DNA of 64,000 nt, taken from positions 2,604,001 to 2,668,000 of the forward strand of contig NZ_CP197246.1 of assembly GCF_052076145.1 (NCBI RefSeq). The letters run 5' to 3'. Below are positions 59,221 to 64,000 of this stretch, piece after piece (positions within the stretch are counted from its first letter, which is position 1; every line of letters begins with the position of its first letter). The position numbers were made by a program, and so were the translations under genes. This DNA comes from Kitasatospora sp052076145. GTDB lineage: Bacteria > Actinomycetota > Actinomycetes > Streptomycetales > Streptomycetaceae. The notes beneath the pieces were generated by a model that made no database searches, was not told the DNA's origin, and worked only from the letters and a program-made list of their open reading frames with translations.

Positions 59221-59227
59221 TGTCACA
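59221..59227 (+). promoter_or_regulatory. ECF41-type -35 element upstream of sigJ
   Basis: TGTCACA, 51 bases before the sigJ ATG, equals the -35 described for promoters recognised by ECF41 sigma factors. A CGTC-like -10 is imperfect here (CGAC at 59242-59245, spacing 14), so autoregulation is suggested rather than shown. Confidence 0.45.
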
Positions 59228-59277
59228 CTCTCCGGCTCCTGCGACTCTCAGGATCCGGACGCGAGAGGAGACCCACG

Positions 59278-60234
59278 ATGTCCGAGTCCGACACCGCGCC
59301 GCGCGGCATCGACGCCGCGACGCACGTCTTCACCGACCACCGGGAGCTGCTGTTCTCGATGGTCTACAACCTGCTCGGCACGGTCGCCGACACCGAGGAC
59401 GTCCTCCAGGAGACCTGGCTCTCCTGGGTCTCCCGGGTCTCCCAGGTCGAGAGCCCGGACGCGGGGCCGATCGAGCATCCGCGCGCCTACCTGGTCCGGA
59501 TGGCGGTGAACCGGGCGCTCGCCCGCCAGGCCGAGATCAGCCGCCGACGGGAGAGCTACTTCGGCCCGTGGCTGCCCGAACCCCTGGTCACCGCCCTCGC
59601 ACCCGCGGGCCTCGCAGCACCCGCCCCCGACGCGGCCGACCCGGTCGATGCGACCGAGCACGCCGACTCGGTGTCGATGGCGCTGATGGTCGTCCTGGAG
59701 ACGCTCACCCCGCTGGAACGGGCGGTGTTCGTGTTGCACGAGGTCTTCGGCTACGCCCACACCGAGACGGCGGCCATCCTCGGCCGCAGCCCGGCCGCCG
59801 TACGGCAGACCGCCCACCGCGCCCGCGAGCACGTCCAGGCCCGCCGGCCCCGGTTCCGGACCGATCCGCAGGTGCGGCAGCAGGTGACCGAGCACTTCGC
59901 CGCCGCCGTCGCCGGTGGTGACCTGGAGGTGCTGCTCCGGCTGCTGGCACCGGACGTGACCCTCTGGGCCGACGGCGGCGGGAAGGCGACGGCCGCCGGG
60001 CCCCGGCCGGTCCACGGCCGCGACAAGGTCGCCCGGCTGCTGGCCGGTGGCGCGAACCGCGCACCCGACGGCGTGCAGGTCCGCTGGGGGCTGGTCAACG
60101 GCGACCCCTCGGCCCTGCTGTTCGCCAGCGACGTGCCGTTCGCCGTGCTCGTCCTCGACCTGGCGCCGGACGGCGAACAGGTCAGCGGCATCTACTTCGT
60201 GACCAACCCCGACAAGCTGACCCACGTGAGCTGA
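59278..60234 (+). CDS. sigJ: ECF41-family RNA polymerase sigma factor SigJ
   Basis: A protein of 318 residues from ATG 59278, with GAGAGGAG 7 nt upstream. Region 2 is YNLLGTVADTEDVLQETWLSW; region 4 is LTPLERAVFVLHEVFGY and SPAAVRQTAHRAREHVQ. A SnoaL-like C-terminal domain of about 110 residues follows. The three ECF41 hallmark motifs are all present: WLPEP in the linker, DGGGK, and NPDKL near the end. In this family the fused C-terminal domain, not a separate anti-sigma factor, controls activity, and the target genes are usually neighbouring oxidoreductases, as found here. Confidence 0.93.
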   Translation: MSESDTAPRGIDAATHVFTDHRELLFSMVYNLLGTVADTEDVLQETWLSWVSRVSQVESPDAGPIEHPRAYLVRMAVNRALARQAEISRRRESYFGPWLPEPLVTALAPAGLAAPAPDAADPVDATEHADSVSMALMVVLETLTPLERAVFVLHEVFGYAHTETAAILGRSPAAVRQTAHRAREHVQARRPRFRTDPQVRQQVTEHFAAAVAGGDLEVLLRLLAPDVTLWADGGGKATAAGPRPVHGRDKVARLLAGGANRAPDGVQVRWGLVNGDPSALLFASDVPFAVLVLDLAPDGEQVSGIYFVTNPDKLTHVS

Positions 60235-60261
60235 GAGCCGCGTGGGCCGAGAGGCAGCGAG

Positions 60262-61116
60262 ATGATCCTGGTAACCGGAGCAACGGGCACCGTCGGACGC
60301 CGGCTCGTAGATCTCCTCCTGACCCGGGGCGCGGCCGTCCGGGCCGTCACCCGCAACCCCGGGCCCGCGCGGGCCCTCGGCCTGCCCGGCGGGGTCGAGG
60401 TCGCCCAGGCCAACCCCGCCCTCGACTCCGCATTGGACGGCGTCACCGCGCTGTTCCTGCACCCGCGCGCGGTCGGCGCAGCCTCGGCCGCGCTCGTCGC
60501 GCGGGCCCGGGAGCGGGGCGTACGGAAGATCGTGGCGCTGACCGCGCTGAACGTCGACGACCCGCTCGACGAACAACCCTCCCGTTTCCGGGGGGACTTC
60601 AACAAGGAGGCCGAGGACGCCGCCGTCGGCAGCGGCCTGGAGTGGACCAGCCTGCGGGCGAGCTCCTTCGCCGGCAACACGCTCCAGGCCTGGGGCCAAC
60701 AGATCCGGGGCGGCGACATCGTCCGCTACCCGTACGCGCGGTTCCAGGAGTCGCTGCTCGACGAGCGGGACCTCGCCGAGGCCGGCGCCTGCGCCCTCCT
60801 GACCGATCAACTGGTGGGTCGGCGCGTGGAGTTGACCGGCCCCGAGACGCTCACACACGAGCAGACGGTCGGCATCATCGGCCACGCGCTCGGCCGACCG
60901 CTGCGCCTCCAGGAAGTCCCGCCGGAGACCGCCGCCCAGGGCATGATCCGCTACGGCCTGCCCGCGCCGTTCGTCGCGGCGCTGATGGCCCGGTACGCCC
61001 GGCACCTAGACCGCCCCCAGCACCCCGCCACCGGCGAGGTGGCGAAGATCCTCGGCCGCCCGGCGCGCACCTTCGCCGACTGGGCAGCCGACCACGCAGC
61101 CGCATTCCGCGGCTGA
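60262..61116 (+). CDS. NmrA-like NAD(P)-binding oxidoreductase/epimerase
   Basis: A protein of 284 residues, 27 nt after sigJ. The dinucleotide-binding motif is MILVTGATGTVGRRLVDLLL. It is an atypical short-chain dehydrogenase; the NmrA-type segment SGLEWTSLRASSFAGNTLQ replaces the YxxxK catalytic pair. The C-terminal GPETLTHEQTVGIIGHALGR is common in NAD(P)H azoreductase/quinone-reductase-like members. Position behind an ECF41 sigma factor matches the COE (carboxymuconolactone decarboxylase, oxidoreductase, epimerase) class of ECF41 targets. Confidence 0.85.
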   Translation: MILVTGATGTVGRRLVDLLLTRGAAVRAVTRNPGPARALGLPGGVEVAQANPALDSALDGVTALFLHPRAVGAASAALVARARERGVRKIVALTALNVDDPLDEQPSRFRGDFNKEAEDAAVGSGLEWTSLRASSFAGNTLQAWGQQIRGGDIVRYPYARFQESLLDERDLAEAGACALLTDQLVGRRVELTGPETLTHEQTVGIIGHALGRPLRLQEVPPETAAQGMIRYGLPAPFVAALMARYARHLDRPQHPATGEVAKILGRPARTFADWAADHAAAFRG

Positions 61117-61139
61117 ACGCCCGTAGGAGGTAAGGACAG

Positions 61140-61811
61140 ATGAAGCTCACCGTCTTCGCGGCCACCGGAGGAATCGGCCGCCAACTCCTCGACCAGGCAC
61201 TGGCCGAGGGCCACGACGTCACAGCGGTGGTGCGCAACCCCGCGAAGCTCACCGGCCGGACCGCAGCCCGGGTCGTCCAGGCCGACCTGTCGACTGCCGA
61301 CGCGGCGACCCTGCGCTCGGCCGTCGAAGGGGCCGACGCCGTCCTGTCGGGGCTCGGCGCAGTGGGGAAGTCGGGAGTCGGGGTCGCCGAACACGGCACC
61401 CGGGCCATCGTCGGCGCGATGGCGGCCACCGACGTACGACGCATCGTCGTGGTCAGCGCCGCACCGATCGGGACAGTGCCCTCACCCGCCCGCCCGAGGC
61501 CGCCCCGCCACGACCCCGGCGACGGGTTCGTCATGCGGCACCTGCTCAGCCCGATGGTGAAGACCGTCCTCCGCGCCCACTACGCCGACCTGGCCCTGAT
61601 GGAGGACGTCCTGCACGCAAGCAGCCTGGACTGGACCGTCATCCGCCCTCCACAGCTCACCGACAAGCCACTGACCCGCGACTACCGCATCGCCTACGAG
61701 CAGAACCTGCGCGGCGGCTCGAAGATCTCCCGGGCCGACGTCGCCCACTGCATGCTGCACACCCTCCACGACCCCGACACGATCGGCCGCACCCTGGGCA
61801 TCGCCGACTGA
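61140..61811 (+). CDS. NAD(P)-binding protein, second oxidoreductase of the sigJ cluster
   Basis: A protein of 223 residues, ATG 61140 with TAGGAGGT 7 nt upstream. The Rossmann motif is TVFAATGGIGRQLLDQAL, followed by VVRNPAKL and VVSAAPIG, and the substrate-side DWTVIRPPQLTDKPLT. It resembles biliverdin-reductase-B/NmrA-type proteins. It is 23 nt after the preceding oxidoreductase and so the third gene of the sigJ unit. The substrate is unknown. Confidence 0.85.
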   Translation: MKLTVFAATGGIGRQLLDQALAEGHDVTAVVRNPAKLTGRTAARVVQADLSTADAATLRSAVEGADAVLSGLGAVGKSGVGVAEHGTRAIVGAMAATDVRRIVVVSAAPIGTVPSPARPRPPRHDPGDGFVMRHLLSPMVKTVLRAHYADLALMEDVLHASSLDWTVIRPPQLTDKPLTRDYRIAYEQNLRGGSKISRADVAHCMLHTLHDPDTIGRTLGIAD

Positions 61812-61835
61812 GCTTGTTGAAGCGCAGGTACGGAC

Positions 61836-61851
61836 GTACAGTTTCCTGTAC
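61836..61851 (+). promoter_or_regulatory. Operator candidate of the first toxin-antitoxin module
   Basis: GTACAG-TTTC-CTGTAC is a perfect 6-bp inverted repeat, 15 nt before the antitoxin ATG, with another GTAC at 61828-61831. TGTAC-type repeats are the core of the E. coli YefM-YoeB operator, so autorepression by the complex is likely. Confidence 0.6.
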
Positions 61852-61866
61852 TCAGAAAGGTGGACC

Positions 61867-62124
61867 ATGAAGACGATGACCTACTCGGAGTCACGCGCAC
61901 GGTATGCCGAGGTGCTGAACGCCGTCACGGACGACCGCGAGGAGATAGTGATCACCCGCGCCGGACACGAGCCGGTCGTCATCGTCTCACTGGAGGACTA
62001 CGAGTCGCTGAAGGAAACCGCTTACCTGCTGCGCAGCCCCGCGAACGCGCGACGCCTCCTGGCTTCCATCGAGGAACTGGAGAGCGGCGGCGGGACGGTA
62101 CGTGAGCTGGCGAATCCGGAGTGA
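61867..62124 (+). CDS. yefM: YefM/Phd-family antitoxin (module 1)
   Basis: A protein of 85 residues. The N-terminal DNA-binding part MTYSESRARYAEVLNAVTDD, ITRAGHEPVVIVSLEDYESL and the C-terminal toxin-neutralising tail YLLRSPANARRLLASIEELE are typical of YefM. It should bind and inhibit the downstream YoeB and repress its own operon. Its last 4 nt overlap the toxin start, ensuring coupled translation. Confidence 0.9.
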   Translation: MKTMTYSESRARYAEVLNAVTDDREEIVITRAGHEPVVIVSLEDYESLKETAYLLRSPANARRLLASIEELESGGGTVRELANPE

Positions 62125-62381
62125 AGATCACCTTCGCCTCCCGCGCCTGGGAGGACTACCTGTGGTGGCAGGTCCAGGATCGCCGGATCCTCAAGCGGAT
62201 CAACACACTCATCGCCGATATCGCACGCAACGGCAACGAGGGGATCGGCAAACCGGAGCCGCTCAAGCACGGGTTCCAGGGCTACTGGTCACGACGGATC
62301 AACGACGAGCACCGCTTGATCTACAAGGTCACCGACGACTCGGTCCTGATCGCCCAGTGCCGCTACCACTACGAGAGTTGA
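62121..62381 (+). CDS. yoeB: YoeB-family mRNA interferase toxin (module 1)
   Basis: A protein of 86 residues from GTG 62121. It is a RelE-fold ribosome-dependent endoribonuclease. The catalytic residues occupy the same numbers as in E. coli YoeB: Glu46 (GKPEPLK), Arg65 (NDEHRLIY) and His83 with Tyr84 (RYHY). The N-terminal SRAWEDYLWW is also characteristic. The toxin looks intact. Confidence 0.92.
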   Translation: MKITFASRAWEDYLWWQVQDRRILKRINTLIADIARNGNEGIGKPEPLKHGFQGYWSRRINDEHRLIYKVTDDSVLIAQCRYHYES

Positions 62382-62452
62382 CCTGGGGAAACACCGTTTT
62401 TCGAGGCCCAAGTCAGCACACACACGGTCAGAAGCTGACGGTAAGACGGTGG

Positions 62453-62707
62453 TCAGTAGTGGTAGCGAGCGGCCAAGACGATGATCTCCTCATCCATGAC
62501 GAGATAGACGAGGCGGTGCTCGTCATCGATCCGTCGCGACCAGGCGCCCGGCAGGTGGTACTTCAGCGGCTCGGGCTTGCCGATCCCGGCGAATGGATCG
62601 CGGAGCGTGTCCTCGATGAGCCTGTTGAGCCGAAGGAGCATCTTGCGGTCGTTCTTGAGCCAGGACGTGTAGTCCTCCCAGCCCTGCTCCTCGAAGACGA
62701 CCCTCAC
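62453..62707 (-). CDS. yoeB: YoeB-family mRNA interferase toxin (module 2)
   Basis: A protein of 84 residues whose start overlaps the antitoxin stop by 4 nt. It has the full active-site set: Glu46 (GKPEPLK), Arg65 (DDEHRLVY), His83 and Tyr84 (RYHY). It is about half identical to the module 1 toxin. It converges with module 1, with 71 bp between the two toxin stops. Confidence 0.92.
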   Translation of the reverse strand: MRVVFEEQGWEDYTSWLKNDRKMLLRLNRLIEDTLRDPFAGIGKPEPLKYHLPGAWSRRIDDEHRLVYLVMDEEIIVLAARYHY

Positions 62708-62985
62708 GCTGTGCCCTGCTCCATCTCTGCAGCGTCAGGATCGATCAGCTCATGCTCGGCGAGGTTGACGCGACCCAATGCGTTCTCGTACGCCTTGAGC
62801 AGACGGCGAGCGTTCGCCGGCGACCGCAGCAGGTAGGAGCCTTCACGCAGAGCGGCATAGTCATCAGCCGAGATGAGCACGGCATTCCCGTGCTTGGAGA
62901 CGATCTCGATGGCGTCGTGATCGTCGTTGACCTTCTTGATGAGCGGGAAGAGGTCCTTGCGGGCCTCGCTCGCGGTGATGGACAC
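62704..62985 (-). CDS. yefM: YefM/Phd-family antitoxin (module 2)
   Basis: A protein of 93 residues from GTG 62985, with AGGGGG 7 nt upstream. The N-terminal SITASEARKDLFPLIKKVND and ISKHG/SADDYAAL-type strands are YefM-like. The tail SYLLRSPANARRLLKAYENA is almost the same as in module 1, but the C-terminus is longer and acidic (NLAEHELIDPDAAEMEQ), which may give pairing specificity. An upstream in-frame start would add 13 residues but lies inside the operator. Confidence 0.9.
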   Translation of the reverse strand: MSITASEARKDLFPLIKKVNDDHDAIEIVSKHGNAVLISADDYAALREGSYLLRSPANARRLLKAYENALGRVNLAEHELIDPDAAEMEQGTA

Positions 62986-63001
62986 GACGCACCCCCTTAT
63001 A

Positions 63002-63025
63002 AGTGGTACCGGATAACGTACCACT
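63002..63025. promoter_or_regulatory. Operator candidate of the second toxin-antitoxin module
   Basis: AGTGGTAC and GTACCACT form a perfect 8-bp inverted repeat with an 8-nt spacer, 16 nt upstream of the antitoxin GTG. It shares GTAC with the module 1 operator but has different flanks. Confidence 0.6.
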
Positions 63026-63053
63026 CATAACGGCAGTCAGCACGGTAAAGCGC

Positions 63054-63084
63054 TGGGGCCCACCCCCGGAGGAGGTGGGCCCCA
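63054..63084 (-). terminator. Terminator of ychF
   Basis: An 11-bp perfect stem (TGGGGCCCACC / GGTGGGCCCCA) with a 9-nt loop, 48 nt after the ychF stop at 63133. Confidence 0.8.
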
Positions 63085-63132
63085 TGTGACCTGCACGTTC
63101 GACAGGTCATTCAACAGAAAGCACGCAATCGA

Positions 63133-64000
63133 TCACACGTTGAAGCGGAACTCCACCACGTCGCCATCCTGCATGATGTATTCCTTGCCCTCGATGCGGG
63201 CCTTGCCCTTGCTGCGGGCCTCGGCGATGGAGCCGCAGGTGACGAGGTCGTCGAAGGAGATGACCTCGGCCTTGATGAAGCCCTTCTGGAAGTCGGTGTG
63301 GATCACGCCGGCGGCCTCGGGGGCGGTGGCGCCCTTCTTGATCGTCCAGGCGCGGGTCTCCTTGGGGCCTGCGGTGAGGTAGCTCTGGAGGCCGAGGGTC
63401 TCGTAGCCGACGCGGCCGAGGGTGGCCATGCCGGTCTCCTCCTGGCCCATGGACTGGAGGAGTTCGAGGGCCTCGTCCTCGTCCATGCCGATGAGCTCGG
63501 ACTCGATCTTCGCGTTGAGGAAGATGGCCTCGGCGGGGGCGACCAGGGCGCGCTGCTCGTTCTTGAAGTCCTCGTCGGTCAGCTCGTCCTCGTCGACGTT
63601 GAAGACGTAGAGGAAGGGCTTGGTGGTGAGCAGGTGCAGCTCGCGGACGGAGGAGGCGTCGAAGCCGGCCTCGAAGAGGGTCTTGCCGCTCTCCAGGATC
63701 TTCTGGGCGGCCTCGGCGGCGGCCAGGGTGGCGGCCGACTCCTTCTTGAGGCGGGACTCCTTCTGGAGCCGCGGGAGCACCTTCTCGATCGACTGGAGGT
63801 CGGCGAGGATCAGCTCGGTGTTGATGGTCTCGATGTCGTCCTTGGGCGAGACCTTGCCGTCGACGTGGACCACGTCGGGGTCGACGAAGGCGCGGATGAC
63901 CTGGCAGATGGCGTCCGACTCACGGATGTTCGCGAGGAACTTGTTGCCCAGGCCCTCGCCGACGCTGGCGCCGCGGACGATGCCCGCGATGTCGACGAAG
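63133..64000 (-). CDS. ychF: YchF/OLA1-type ATPase, C-terminal part
   Basis: The gene enters from the right edge; 289 codons are visible. The region AGIVRGASVGEGLGNKFLANIR, then VIRAFVDPDVVHVDGKVSPK, FLYVFNVDEDEL and the C-terminal TGS domain (LQSYLTAGPKETRAWTIKKG, HTDFQKGFIKAEVISFDDL, KEYIMQDGDVVEFRFNV) identify YchF, a ribosome-binding P-loop protein that prefers ATP to GTP and is linked to stress responses. The N-terminal G1 motif is outside the window. Confidence 0.95.
   Translation of the reverse strand, partial: FVDIAGIVRGASVGEGLGNKFLANIRESDAICQVIRAFVDPDVVHVDGKVSPKDDIETINTELILADLQSIEKVLPRLQKESRLKKESAATLAAAEAAQKILESGKTLFEAGFDASSVRELHLLTTKPFLYVFNVDEDELTDEDFKNEQRALVAPAEAIFLNAKIESELIGMDEDEALELLQSMGQEETGMATLGRVGYETLGLQSYLTAGPKETRAWTIKKGATAPEAAGVIHTDFQKGFIKAEVISFDDLVTCGSIAEARSKGKARIEGKEYIMQDGDVVEFRFNV

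Overview
The window is high-GC actinobacterial DNA. Gene density, codon bias, GTG and TTG starts, and the gene content (mycothiol biosynthesis, the bldK peptide importer, a SARP regulator, SpoIIE-type phosphatases, a 7Fe ferredoxin paired with dapC) point to Streptomyces or Kitasatospora. No rRNA, tRNA, CRISPR array, insertion sequence or phage gene was seen. Both window edges cut genes: dapE on the left and ychF on the right.

Layout. (1) 1-9.9 kb: partial dapE, a membrane-anchored lysozyme-like protein, a small secreted repeat protein, dapC and fdxA (lysine/diaminopimelate pathway and ferredoxin), a GNAT acetyltransferase, a transglutaminase-like protein, then an ABC exporter with its own histidine kinase and response regulator. 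(2) 9.9-16.4 kb: an S9 peptidase, a small membrane protein, mshB, a DUF6113-like membrane protein and a large proline-rich protein with peptidoglycan-binding-like repeats. (3) 16.6-44.1 kb: a peptide-import island. It holds three complete ABC importers (bldKABCDE on +, and two paralogous operons here called opp1 and opp2 on -) plus two orphan solute-binding lipoproteins near its ends. A ricin-like secreted protein and a SARP/NB-ARC regulator sit between bldK and opp1, and typA lies just beyond opp2. (4) 44.2-53.2 kb: two large PAS/GAF/SpoIIE/HATPase phosphatases flank a secreted beta-helix/PKD protein and a frameshifted remnant of a paralogue. (5) 53.4-64 kb: a NUDIX hydrolase whose start lies in an ATG-bearing 9-bp tandem repeat, a 51-residue SPOR-like protein, a flavin-type oxidase-fold protein, a split RibD-like pair, a HAD phosphatase, a Tat-exported phospholipase C, an ECF41 (SigJ) sigma factor with two NAD(P)-binding oxidoreductases, two convergent yefM-yoeB toxin-antitoxin modules, and partial ychF.

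How the genes fit together. The centre is dominated by oligopeptide uptake. BldK is known in S. coelicolor to import a peptide needed for aerial mycelium formation. Here it is joined by two more Opp/Dpp importers and extra binding proteins. A 19-bp palindrome upstream of bldKA has an imperfect copy upstream of opp2, so the two operons may share a regulator. Strong hairpins lie between the binding-protein gene and the next permease gene in bldK and opp2, as expected if the binding protein is made in excess. The opp1 and opp2 DppD-type ATPase genes share a nearly identical tract of about 400 bp while their C-terminal ends have diverged, which looks like gene conversion.
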